From Chloroflexota bacterium (GTDB lineage: Bacteria; Chloroflexota; FW602-bin22; JACPRP01), in the NCBI GenBank assembly GCA_016210495.1, contig JACQUC010000127.1:1-6887 (forward strand): a DNA stretch of 6,887 bases, in the 5' to 3' direction. The notes beneath the pieces were generated by a model. That model ran no database searches. It was not told where the DNA came from and worked only from the letters and a program-made list of their open reading frames with translations. Within the stretch, counting starts at the first letter, position 1, and each line of letters starts with the position of its first letter. The position numbers and the translations under genes are program-made. Below, piece after piece: positions 1 to 6,560 of the stretch.

Positions 1-31
1 GAGCGGTGGTCGGCCTTCCTTCATTGCTCAT
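1..31 (-). CDS. trpA: Probable tryptophan synthase alpha subunit, first codons only (partial)
   Basis: The trpB stop codon overlaps a new ATG in an ATGA arrangement (ATG at 31-29), a typical sign of translational coupling. The open frame starts [10 protein letters not shown] and runs off the left edge. A second in-frame-shifted ATG at 24-22 would give MKEGRPPL instead. Neither start has a clear Shine-Dalgarno of its own, which fits coupling to trpB. Only about ten residues are visible, too few to identify a family. The trpA assignment rests on the very common order trpD-C-F-B-A and on the overlap. If correct, the product cleaves indole-3-glycerol phosphate and channels indole to TrpB. Confidence 0.5.
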   Translation of the reverse strand, partial: MSNEGRPTTA

Positions 32-1218
32 AACGACACCCCCAGGGCGCCGGCGACGGTGTGCATGTCCTTGTCCCCTCTTCCGGACAGATTTACTACG
101 ACGATCTGGTCCGAAGGGAGCCCTCTCGCGAGTCTTGCGCCGTAATAGACGGCGTGGGCCGGCTCCAGGGCCGGAATGATTCCCTCGGAGCGGCAGAGCA
201 TGCCGAAGCCTTCCAGCGCCTCTCGGTCGTCGACGGCCACGTACTCGGCCCTGCCAGTATCCTTATAGAAGCTATGCTCAGGTCCTACGCCGGGGTAGTC
301 CAGTCCCGCGGAGATACTGTGCGTAGGACGCACCTGGCCATCTTCGTCCTGCAACAGGTATGACTTAGCACCGTGCAACACGCCCACACGGCCAACACAA
401 AGCGTGGCAGAGTGTCGTCCCGAAGCCAGACCGTGCCCTCCCGCTTCTACGCCCACGAACTTGACCGCCCGATCTTGATAGAAGGGATGGAAGATCCCGA
501 TGGAATTGCTGCCGCCGCCCACACAGGCAACGATGTAGTCCGGCAGCCGACCGCGTGCAGCCAGAATTTGCTCGCGGGTCTCGCGTCCCACGATAGACTG
601 GAAGTCGCGGACGATCATGGGGTATGGGTGGGGACCGACTACGGAGCCGAACAGGTAGAAAGAGCTCCGCACGTTGGTTACCCAGTCGCGGAAGCCCTCG
701 TTGATGGCATCTTTGAGCGTGCGCGTGCCGGTGGTGACGGCGCGCACCTCTGCACCCAACAGCTTCATTCTAAAGACGTTGAGCGACTGTCGATGCACGT
801 CTTCCTCGCCCATGTAAACGATGCACTCCATTCCCAGCATCGCGCAAACCGTTGCAGTAGCCACTCCGTGCTGACCGGCGCCCGTCTCGGTCACGATGCG
901 CTTCTTGTTCATCATACGTGCCAATAGCCCCTGCCCGAGCGCGTTGTTTATCTTGTGGGCGCCGGTGTGCGCCAGGTCCTCGCGCTTAAGGAAGACCTCG
1001 GCCCCGCTTAGCTCCTCGGTAAGCTGCTTGGCAAAGTAGAGCGGCGTCGGTCTGCCCACGTAGTTGGAGCAGAGGTCGTCATATTCTCTCCAGAAGCTCT
1101 TATCAGCGCAGGCCTCCTTGTAGGCGCTTTCGAGCTCGGCCAACGCGGGCATGAGCACCTCCGGTGCGTACTTGCCGCCGTAAGGGCCGAAACGTCCGTT
1201 CTCGTCTGGTAGTGGCAC
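28..1218 (-). CDS. trpB: Tryptophan synthase beta subunit (TrpB)
   Basis: This is the PLP enzyme that condenses indole with L-serine to give L-tryptophan, the last step of the pathway, in a cytoplasmic complex with TrpA. At 396 residues it has the usual TrpB1 length, starting with the family's [14 protein letters not shown] segment. The PLP lysine is Lys89 in HTGAHKINN (84-92). The catalytic glutamate is in ETGAGQHG (111-118), and the phosphate loop is GGGSNS (234-239). The start is GTG at 1218, with an AAAGGAG ribosome binding site about ten bases upstream in the 18-nt gap after trpF. The stop overlaps the probable trpA start. No damage or missing key residue is seen. Confidence 0.98.
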   Translation of the reverse strand: MPLPDENGRFGPYGGKYAPEVLMPALAELESAYKEACADKSFWREYDDLCSNYVGRPTPLYFAKQLTEELSGAEVFLKREDLAHTGAHKINNALGQGLLARMMNKKRIVTETGAGQHGVATATVCAMLGMECIVYMGEEDVHRQSLNVFRMKLLGAEVRAVTTGTRTLKDAINEGFRDWVTNVRSSFYLFGSVVGPHPYPMIVRDFQSIVGRETREQILAARGRLPDYIVACVGGGSNSIGIFHPFYQDRAVKFVGVEAGGHGLASGRHSATLCVGRVGVLHGAKSYLLQDEDGQVRPTHSISAGLDYPGVGPEHSFYKDTGRAEYVAVDDREALEGFGMLCRSEGIIPALEPAHAVYYGARLARGLPSDQIVVVNLSGRGDKDMHTVAGALGVSL

Positions 1219-1236
1219 TGGACTAGGTCTCCTTTC

Positions 1237-1851
1237 TCACACCATGGGCGCTTTGGCGGCCTTGATGAAGGCGCGGACGAGCTGGGGGTCCTTCTTGCCG
1301 GGGGCGCTCTCGACGCCTGTGGACACATCGACGCCGAACGGATCGACGGCCTCGACGGCCCGCCGCACGTTTGCGGGTGTTAGCCCGCCCGCCAGAATAA
1401 CCATTCCATAGCGCCTCGCCTCCTTAGCCAGCTCCCAGTCAAAGGTTTCGCCGGTACCGCCCACGATGGCCGGGTTGAAGGCGTCAAGCAGATAAGCCCG
1501 CAGATTGTAGCCCTCCATTTTCTCGAGGCTCGATGGCCCGCGAATTCTGAAGGCTTTGATGGCCCGAGGAAAGAGCGCCTGGCAGAACTCCGGACTCTCG
1601 TTGCCGTGCAATTGGGCGATGTCGAGGCTGCAAAGCGACATTATGCTGCGCACCTCGTCCAACTCGCTATCCACGAAGACGCCCACCTTTGTTACCAGTG
1701 GAGGTAGCTTGGCGATGATCTCGGCCGCCGATTCGGGCGCGAGCCGACGAGGGCTCTTGGCAAAGACGAAGCCCAGGGCGTCGGCGCCCGCGTCGATTGC
1801 CGCCAGTCCGTCCTCTACCCTCGTTATGCCACACACTTTTACCCTCACCAT
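1237..1851 (-). CDS. trpF: Phosphoribosylanthranilate isomerase (TrpF)
   Basis: It performs the Amadori rearrangement of N-(5-phosphoribosyl)anthranilate to CdRP, the third step from chorismate. The 204-residue single-domain (beta/alpha)8 barrel is of normal size. Visible family motifs are KVCGIT with the catalytic Cys7, ALGFVFAKSPRRL (25-37), VGVFVD (56-61) and QLHGNE (80-85). Further on are LLDAFNPAIVGGTG with the likely catalytic acid Asp123, LAGGLTPANV (153-162) and the phosphate-binding GVDVSTGVE (173-181). The ATG start at 1851 overlaps the end of trpC by 7 nt, and a GAGGGAG ribosome binding site lies inside the trpC coding sequence, so the two are probably translationally coupled. It is a separate gene here, not fused to trpC as in enterobacteria. 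Confidence 0.97.
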   Translation of the reverse strand: MVRVKVCGITRVEDGLAAIDAGADALGFVFAKSPRRLAPESAAEIIAKLPPLVTKVGVFVDSELDEVRSIMSLCSLDIAQLHGNESPEFCQALFPRAIKAFRIRGPSSLEKMEGYNLRAYLLDAFNPAIVGGTGETFDWELAKEARRYGMVILAGGLTPANVRRAVEAVDPFGVDVSTGVESAPGKKDPQLVRAFIKAAKAPMV

Positions 1852-2702
1852 CGGATAAGCTCCCTCACGATCTCTTCCGGGTCGGCGCAGGTGACCAGGG
1901 CCTCTCCCACGAGAATGGCGTCGACGCCGGCGTCGCGCAACCTCACCACGTCGGCGCGCGAGTGGATGCCGCTTTCGCTGACGACGACGGTCGACTCGGG
2001 CATACCCGGCAGCAGCCGAAGCGTGGTCCCGAGATCGACCGTGAAATCCGCCAGATTGCGGTTGTTGATGCCGACGACGCGGGGCTGCAGGCTCAACGCG
2101 CGCTCGAGCTCCTCGCCATCGTGGACCTCGACTAGCGCGGCCATTCCCAGAGAACGCGTCGCATCAAGCAAGTGGGCGAGTTGCTCAAGAGAGAGGATGC
2201 CACAGATCAGCAGCACTGCATCCGTGCCAGCGGCGCGAGCCTCGTAAACCTGGTACGGATCGAGGACGAAATCCTTGCGCAACAGCGGCAGCTCGACGGC
2301 GGCACGCACCTCCGTCAGATCGGCCAGGCTACCACGGAAGAAGCTGGGCTCGGTGAGCACCGAGATGGCGGCAGCGCCCGAGCGCGCGTAGCACTGTGCG
2401 AGCGCCCCGGCGTCGAGAGAGGGAGAGAGCACGCCCCTGGAGGGCGAGGCTCTTTTCACCTCGGCGATGAGCCGGATTGGTATGTCGGTGCCGGGCTCGG
2501 CGCTGCTCCACTCAGGAGCGCTCGACGCGCCACGAAGGCGGCAGGCGCGCTGGCCCCTGCTGAGCGCACCGACGAAGTCGCGCGGCGGCGGTTGGGTAGC
2601 GACAAGCCTTTTCAGCTCGTCCAGGGGTCGCTCCGCCATCCGCCCTGGCAATGTCCGGAGGGTTGAAGCGACTAATTTGTCGAGGATGGTTGGCTTCGAC
2701 AA
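1845..2702 (-). CDS. trpC: Indole-3-glycerol phosphate synthase (TrpC)
   Basis: It closes the indole ring, converting CdRP to indole-3-glycerol phosphate with loss of CO2 and water. The 285-residue (beta/alpha)8 barrel shows the expected motifs in order: EVKRASPSRG (81-90, Lys83), LLRKDFVLD (140-148, Lys143), VEVH (191-194), GINNRNL (211-217), VSESGI (241-246) and ILVGEALV (263-270). The start appears to be TTG at 2702, because the preceding frame offers no ATG and the N-terminus ILDKLVAS matches the family start. A weak AGAGG lies about ten bases upstream. The stretch at about 50-76, between FVGALSR and the first barrel strand, is longer than in many homologues. The gene follows trpD after 25 nt. 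An alternative start at Met22 would remove a conserved segment and is less likely. Confidence 0.96.
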   Translation of the reverse strand: MSKPTILDKLVASTLRTLPGRMAERPLDELKRLVATQPPPRDFVGALSRGQRACRLRGASSAPEWSSAEPGTDIPIRLIAEVKRASPSRGVLSPSLDAGALAQCYARSGAAAISVLTEPSFFRGSLADLTEVRAAVELPLLRKDFVLDPYQVYEARAAGTDAVLLICGILSLEQLAHLLDATRSLGMAALVEVHDGEELERALSLQPRVVGINNRNLADFTVDLGTTLRLLPGMPESTVVVSESGIHSRADVVRLRDAGVDAILVGEALVTCADPEEIVRELIRW

Positions 2703-2727
2703 GGGATGATTGCCTCTACTGCTGGCG

Positions 2728-3753
2728 TTACTCGTTGGCGTGGAAGCTGCTGCTGAGTTTCACGAACGCCTCCATTGCCCGATGCGCGCGCCCGCCGTCG
2801 ATGGTCTCGCCAGCGATGGCGATGCCCTCTCGGAAATCCTTGGCGACTCCGGCGGCGATCAACGCCGCCGCGCTGTTGAGTAAAACAATGTCGCGTCGAG
2901 GCCCGGGCTTGCCCTGCAAGACCTCTTGCGTGATCGTGGCGTTCTCCTCCGGGGTTCCTCCGGCCAGATCGCCAGCAGTCGCGCGAGGGATGCCGTAGTC
3001 CTGCGAATCGATCTCGTAGGTTTCCACCCGGTCGCTGAAGACCTCGGCCACCTTAGTCGGCCCAAGCGTCGAGAACTCGTCCAAGCCGCCGGCGCCGTGG
3101 ACGACGAACGAGTGCTCGGTGCCCAGGGCGCAGAGCACGCCACCGAGCGGCTCGACCAGCTTCGGATCATATACACCGATGAGCTGCATCTTCGCCGAGG
3201 CCGGGTTGCAGAGCGGGCCCAGAACGTTGAAAACCGTGCGCACACCAACCTCCCGGCGCGGGGCAATAGCTGGCTTCCAGGCTGGGTGAAGCGCCGGCGC
3301 AAAAAGGAACCCGATGCCGACCTGATCGATGCACTGAGCGACCTGCTCCGGCGTCAGGTCGATGTTGGCGCCCAATGCCTGCAGCAGGTCCGCGCTGCCG
3401 CACCTGCTCGACATAGAGCGGTTCCCGTGCTTCGCCACTCCCACGCCGGCGCCGCCGGCCACGAAGGCGATGGTGGTCGAGATGTTAAAGGTCTTCGAGC
3501 CGTCCCCTCCGGTTCCACAGGTGTCCAGGAGGTGGTCGCGCTTGGGCCTGACGTGGATCGCATTGGCTCGCACGGCTCGGGCGAAGCCCGCGATTTCCTC
3601 GACCGTTTCGCCTTTCATGCCCAGGGCGATGAGGAAGGCGCCAATCTGGATCGGCGTGGCCTCGCCCTGCATGATCTCGTGCATAACCCCTTCGGCTTCC
3701 GCGCCGGTCAGGCTCTTTCGGGCGAAAAGCTTCGCGATCGCCTCCTTGATCAT
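2728..3753 (-). CDS. trpD: Anthranilate phosphoribosyltransferase (TrpD)
   Basis: It transfers phosphoribosyl from PRPP to anthranilate, the first step encoded in this operon. From the ATG at 3753 it is 341 residues, the normal length for a stand-alone TrpD without a fused TrpG domain. Key motifs are DTCGTGGDGSKTFNIST with the PRPP-binding GTGGD (80-84), KHGNRS (108-113), NVLGPLCNPA, and GLDEFS, whose Asp-Glu pair binds magnesium in the family. A GTG at 3756 directly precedes the ATG, giving a GTGATG double start. The AGGAGG ribosome binding site lies 8 nt before the ATG and 5 nt before the GTG, so either could be used. It is the first gene after the T-box leader; no trpE or trpG precedes it. 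Confidence 0.97.
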   Translation of the reverse strand: MIKEAIAKLFARKSLTGAEAEGVMHEIMQGEATPIQIGAFLIALGMKGETVEEIAGFARAVRANAIHVRPKRDHLLDTCGTGGDGSKTFNISTTIAFVAGGAGVGVAKHGNRSMSSRCGSADLLQALGANIDLTPEQVAQCIDQVGIGFLFAPALHPAWKPAIAPRREVGVRTVFNVLGPLCNPASAKMQLIGVYDPKLVEPLGGVLCALGTEHSFVVHGAGGLDEFSTLGPTKVAEVFSDRVETYEIDSQDYGIPRATAGDLAGGTPEENATITQEVLQGKPGPRRDIVLLNSAAALIAAGVAKDFREGIAIAGETIDGGRAHRAMEAFVKLSSSFHANE

Positions 3754-3762
3754 CACTCGCCC

Positions 3763-3769
3763 CTCCTCG
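3763..3769 (-). promoter_or_regulatory. Ribosome binding site of trpD
   Basis: GAGGAGG on the minus strand lies directly in front of the GTGATG start pair. It abuts the 3' end of the 28-nt palindrome at 3770-3797. If the palindrome folds in the mRNA, the hairpin would end right against this site and could affect ribosome access or leader stability. Confidence 0.8.
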
Positions 3770-3797
3770 TGGGGCCTTGATTAATCAAGGCCCCACT
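3770..3797. repeat. Perfect 28-nt palindrome, GATTAATC-core dispersed element (copy 1)
   Basis: GTGGGGCCTTGA is followed by TTAA and then by its exact reverse complement. The RNA could form a 12-bp hairpin with a four-base loop. It sits between the T-box terminator and the trpD ribosome binding site and is therefore transcribed in the trp leader. No U-tract follows on either strand, so it is not a usual intrinsic terminator. A near-identical element lies at 4281-4303 and a related one at 6561-6596, which points to a dispersed short palindromic repeat family. Confidence 0.85.
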
Positions 3798-3816
3798 GGC
3801 AAATCTCCCTGTCCGG

Positions 3817-3851
3817 AAAGAAAACCCCTCGTCCAATCCAGGGACGAGGGG
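3817..3851 (-). terminator. T-box intrinsic terminator of the trp leader
   Basis: Read on the minus strand, CCCCTCGTCC (3851-3842), a seven-base loop and the exact complement GGACGAGGGG (3834-3825) form a perfect 10-bp hairpin. TTTTCTTT (3824-3817) follows. It lies directly after the T-box core, as expected for transcription attenuation. The 5' arm overlaps bases that can form the antiterminator: CAGGG at 3872-3868 can pair with CCCTG at 3843-3839. Confidence 0.93.
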
Positions 3852-4185
3852 CAAACCCGTGGTGCCACCCTGATTAGGATTCGCAAACTTACGCTCGTCG
3901 TTGAGCGGGCCCTCTGCGAAATCCTCGCTTATCGGAGGTACAGGAGTTCCGATGGCGTACGCCGTAGCGTGCACCGGTATCCGATACCCCTTGCCCTGAT
4001 AACGGTGGCATCTCCGACAAAGCCTACTTGTCTGGCGTGGTATCGCCGTGGGTGGTACGTTTCACGGCGACCTGCCGCCGCTTTCGGTTTGCGACTCCCA
4101 GGCCCATTCAGCCGTCCGCGCTGGTATCGGCTTGCACCTGGTCCGACTCTCTTACCCCCGCTTGACGCCTACTAGTCCTGTTCAC
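3817..4185 (-). promoter_or_regulatory. Tryptophan T-box riboswitch (tRNA-Trp sensing leader)
   Basis: The minus strand shows the T-box class in order. Near the 5' end come an AGTA motif, AGAGAG and the GGTGCAAGCC apical segment of stem I. Then comes the specifier loop GAA-TGG-GCC with the Trp codon UGG at 4106-4104. Further hairpins follow, including CGCCGTG/CACGGCG and ATCGGA/TCCGAT. The T-box core AGGGTGGCACCACGGG ends at about 3856, and an intrinsic terminator follows. The UGGC (3867-3864) that reads the tRNA acceptor end has C opposite the discriminator base, which fits G73, the usual base in bacterial tRNA-Trp. Uncharged tRNA-Trp should pair at both sites and favour the antiterminator. 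At about 360 nt the leader is longer than many T-boxes. Outer boundaries are approximate. Confidence 0.93.
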
Positions 4186-4211
4186 AGTCGATATCGTATT
4201 CGATTTTGCCC

Positions 4212-4241
4212 AGTATAGCATGTCCACCACGCCGAAGTCAA
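4212..4241 (-). promoter_or_regulatory. Promoter of the trp operon
   Basis: On the minus strand, TTGACT (4241-4236), an 18-nt spacer and TATACT (4217-4212) make a near-consensus housekeeping promoter, with one mismatch in each box. The predicted start is at about 4206, just ahead of the T-box leader, which supports it. It was found by eye; no start site data are available. Confidence 0.72.
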
Positions 4242-4280
4242 CACTCAGCGGATCAGCGGGAGGATTCTTGTGGGATTAGC

Positions 4281-4303
4281 GGGGCCTTGATTGATGAAGG
4301 CCC
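4281..4303. repeat. Imperfect palindrome, GATTAATC-core dispersed element (copy 2)
   Basis: GGGGCCTTGATT at 4281-4292 begins a 23-nt element that matches 3771-3793 at 21 of 23 positions in the same orientation, exactly 510 bp away. The two differences fall in the centre, so this copy is a less perfect palindrome. The pair brackets the trp promoter and T-box. This copy lies in the otherwise featureless stretch between the two divergent promoters. Confidence 0.75.
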
Positions 4304-4385
4304 AAGTTGTGGACTAGTACAATATGGCTAAATGCAATTACTACTCGGTTTTGAGCCTACTTGACTATGAAAGTGTAGCTCTGAC

Positions 4386-4403
4386 GGAGGATTTACAGCC
4401 TCC
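4386..4403. promoter_or_regulatory. Inverted repeat over the cytochrome -35 box (possible operator)
   Basis: GGAGG and CCTCC are separated by eight bases that contain the -35 hexamer TTTACA. A protein bound here would cover the polymerase contact site, so it could be a repressor operator. Five-base arms are short and can arise by chance; the case rests mainly on the position. Confidence 0.35.
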
Positions 4404-4420
4404 ACCGCAGCGTTTATAGT
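4392..4420 (+). promoter_or_regulatory. Promoter of the multihaem cytochrome gene
   Basis: TTTACA (4392-4397), a 17-nt spacer and TATAGT (4415-4420) differ from the sigma70 consensus by one base each and have optimal spacing. Transcription would start near 4427, giving a leader of about 200 nt before the cytochrome ATG. It faces away from the trp promoter, whose -35 box is about 150 bp away. Confidence 0.72.
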
Positions 4421-4444
4421 GTGAGGCGTACGTGCGGTAGGATC

Positions 4445-4523
4445 AGCAGACATTCCCTAAACACCGCGAGTCGGGAGGACGTGGCTCGGTGGCCAACCAC
4501 GTCTGCTCCCTTTTGGCACGTCC
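4445..4523 (+). promoter_or_regulatory. Structured leader with terminator-like hairpin and alternative pairings
   Basis: GGGAG-GACGTGG (4473-4484), a 12-nt loop and CCACGTC-tg-CTCCC (4497-4510) form a 12-bp hairpin with a 2-nt bulge. TTTT (4511-4514) follows, so it resembles a weak intrinsic terminator. Both arms have other partners. AGCAGAC (4445-4451) is complementary to GTCTGCT (4501-4507), and GGACGTG (4477-4483) is complementary to CACGTCC (4517-4523). The two alternatives together would make a pseudoknot that excludes the terminator. This is the layout of an attenuator or riboswitch, but it matches no riboswitch class I recognise. The U-tract is short, and complementarities of seven bases can occur by chance. 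Confidence 0.45.
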
Positions 4524-4615
4524 AAACCCTGTGAAGAAAGGTGGTGATCGTCTAGCTCAGCACCGAACCGAGGGATTCACCGATGTTGGTCGTTTCCCGG
4601 CAAAGAGCAATTTGC

Positions 4616-4622
4616 AAGGAGG
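4616..4622 (+). promoter_or_regulatory. Ribosome binding site that fixes the cytochrome start
   Basis: AAGGAGG lies five bases before the ATG at 4628. It decides against the longer in-frame start at 4583, which has no such site and would place 15 non-signal-like residues before the signal peptide. Confidence 0.9.
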
Positions 4623-4627
4623 CAGAA

Positions 4628-6547
4628 ATGCACTTTGAAGTCCGAAGCATTCTGAAGGTCGCCTTGATTTTCGCCATCTTGGCACTGTTTGCCCTGGTGG
4701 GCTCCATGAGCGCGTCCGAAGGGGACGAGGCCGCGCCCGATGTCTCGGAAGCTGGCGTCGAGGAGTCGGAGATCACCTTGGCCAAAGTCAGGTCGATCAA
4801 TGTAAACACCGATAGCGAGGTGTTTGCAGATAAGGCAACCGCGATCACTCTAACCTCGGGCTACGCGCAGAAGAACAACGAGAAGATGACGACCAGTGGT
4901 CTGAGCAAAGTGCCGATGGGCGCTTACGTGTACCTTGACTCGCGCAGCCAGGCCAACGGAGAGAAGGACATCCTGGGCTGGTCGTGGTCGCTAAAGGCGC
5001 CGAGTGGATCCACCGCGCGGATCGAGGGCGCCAACTCGCGCACACCCAGGTTCAAGGCCGATCGCGCCGGCAAATACGTGGCCACGCTGGTAGCCACCGA
5101 TTCTGACGGCAGGCGCCTGAAGAGCTCGGTGGAGGTGAACGCCGGGCGCTACGTTGGTGGCGAATGGTGTACAGCCTGCCACAACGGCAGCGTGATGCCC
5201 GACATAGTCTCCAAGTGGCAGGAGACCGGCCATGCCACCAAGTTCGTCGACACCTACGCGTCGTACTCGTCGACGAGCGACTACTGCGTCCGCTGCCACA
5301 CAGTGGGATACGACGAGACCGACAAGGCGGGCGGCTTTGACGACGCGGTCAAGATGTCCGGCTACGACGTGTCCAAAGGCAGCTTCTTGAGTCAGGTCAA
5401 GGGCGCGAAGAAGACGCTCGACGAGGTCATTGCCGACCCGCGCATCGCACGCTTCGCCAACATCCAGTGCGAGAATTGCCACGGTCCGGGCGGAAGCTCG
5501 CACACGGGCAGCAAGAGCTACGAGACGGGCGTGTGCGACCAGTGCCACGGGCAGAACCAGCAGTGGCGCAACTCGAAACATGCCATAGAGCCGCCGCTGC
5601 ACATGGCCGAAGGCGCGTCCTGCGTGGAATGCCACACCAGCCAGGGCTACGTGGCCGTCAAGCAGCGCGGCCAGCCGGCGGTCTTCCCGGCCGTGGCTAC
5701 TGCCAGCAAGAAGGCTACTATCCCCGATCCCGGAGCAATGTCGCCGATAGGTTGCGTAACCTGCCACGATCCGCACACCGCGACCTATCCGTTCAAGGCC
5801 GCCGATGGGCAGATCAAGTCGCTCCAGCTCAGGGTTCAGGGCGAGGTGACGATGCCCAACGGCTTAACGGTTGATGCCGAGGTATCGGCCGTCTGCGTTA
5901 CGTGCCACGCCAACAAGCGTGACCTCGCCTACAAAGCCGACTACGTGGCCGGAAAGATGGTGAGGGGTACTCACGACAACTCGCAGGCCGATGTGTTCTA
6001 CGGCGCCGGCGCTTTCGAGTTTGGTAGACCATTCGGCTCGTCGGCGCACAAGGTGGTCGTAGAAGAAGGCTGTGCGCAATGCCATATGGCCGAAACGCCG
6101 GGATTCGACTCCCATAATCCGAAGTTCGATCCCACGGCGCCCGGCTACAACAAGCTCGGCAAGCACACGTGGGCAATGGAAGCCGACGGCGTGGAGAACG
6201 CCGTCAACGCCTGCGGTGGCTGCCATAGTGGCCTGACGACGTACAACCGCCCAGCTCGAGGTGACTACGATGGAGACGGCAGGGTCGCAGGTGTCCAGGA
6301 CGAGGTAAAGGGCCTGCTGGAGATCGTCTCGGCTGCACTGCCCAAGGGTGCCGACGGCGCGGTGCTCTCGTCGACGATCAGCCCGTCGAACACCAACGAA
6401 TTGCAGCGCAAGGCGCTGTGGAACTACTGGCTGATCAAGAACGACGGCAGCAATGGTATCCACAACACCAGATTCGCCGTCGAGGTTCTCCAGGAAACCT
6501 ACGCCGAGTTGACGGGAGGCAGAATACCAGGCGCCGCCGCGCCATAG
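4628..6547 (+). CDS. Exported nine-haem c-type cytochrome with PKD-like and EF-hand-like segments
   Basis: This 639-residue protein is probably an electron carrier outside the cytoplasmic membrane. Residues 1 to about 30 form a signal peptide or membrane anchor (basic start, then VALIFAILALFALVG). Residues about 95-172 look like a PKD/Ig-like beta domain: GAYVYLDS, WSWSLKAPSGS, TPRFKADRAGKYVATL. Nine CXXCH haem sites start at Cys181, 220, 281, 303, 332, 376, 423, 482 and 529. The first part, with WQETGHA and CENCHGPGGSSH, resembles cytochrome c554-type multihaem proteins. DYDGDG at 546-551 resembles a calcium-binding EF-hand or dockerin loop. The C-terminus has an NDGSNGIHN segment of the kind seen in multihaem reductase relatives. 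A 4Fe-4S protein gene follows on the same strand. The electron donor, acceptor and exact family are not visible; a terminal reductase role is possible but unsupported. Confidence 0.93.
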   Translation: MHFEVRSILKVALIFAILALFALVGSMSASEGDEAAPDVSEAGVEESEITLAKVRSINVNTDSEVFADKATAITLTSGYAQKNNEKMTTSGLSKVPMGAYVYLDSRSQANGEKDILGWSWSLKAPSGSTARIEGANSRTPRFKADRAGKYVATLVATDSDGRRLKSSVEVNAGRYVGGEWCTACHNGSVMPDIVSKWQETGHATKFVDTYASYSSTSDYCVRCHTVGYDETDKAGGFDDAVKMSGYDVSKGSFLSQVKGAKKTLDEVIADPRIARFANIQCENCHGPGGSSHTGSKSYETGVCDQCHGQNQQWRNSKHAIEPPLHMAEGASCVECHTSQGYVAVKQRGQPAVFPAVATASKKATIPDPGAMSPIGCVTCHDPHTATYPFKAADGQIKSLQLRVQGEVTMPNGLTVDAEVSAVCVTCHANKRDLAYKADYVAGKMVRGTHDNSQADVFYGAGAFEFGRPFGSSAHKVVVEEGCAQCHMAETPGFDSHNPKFDPTAPGYNKLGKHTWAMEADGVENAVNACGGCHSGLTTYNRPARGDYDGDGRVAGVQDEVKGLLEIVSAALPKGADGAVLSSTISPSNTNELQRKALWNYWLIKNDGSNGIHNTRFAVEVLQETYAELTGGRIPGAAAP

Positions 6548-6560
6548 GCTCCGGTCCCGC

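Noticed and set aside
61..3780. Several plus-strand open frames of 100-284 codons opposite the trp genes
   Set aside because: They lie antisense to four well-supported Trp enzymes, show no recognisable domain, and are expected shadows in GC-rich DNA.
3777..4175. Plus-strand open frame of 132 codons, and a minus-strand frame at 3753-3974, in the intergenic region
   Set aside because: Both overlap the T-box leader, whose conserved RNA motifs explain the sequence; the translations have low complexity and resemble no protein family.
4531..4575. tRNA-like stretch around CGTCTAGCTCAG
   Set aside because: It resembles a D-arm segment but has no TTC arm, acceptor pairing or anticodon stem around it.
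4583..4627. Upstream ATG adding 15 residues to the cytochrome
   Set aside because: It has no ribosome binding site, while AAGGAGG sits five bases before the ATG at 4628, which begins a proper signal peptide.
4427..4627. Known riboswitch (cyclic di-GMP, cobalamin, molybdenum cofactor) in the cytochrome leader
   Set aside because: I looked for the conserved cores of these classes and found none; only the alternative pairings described remain.
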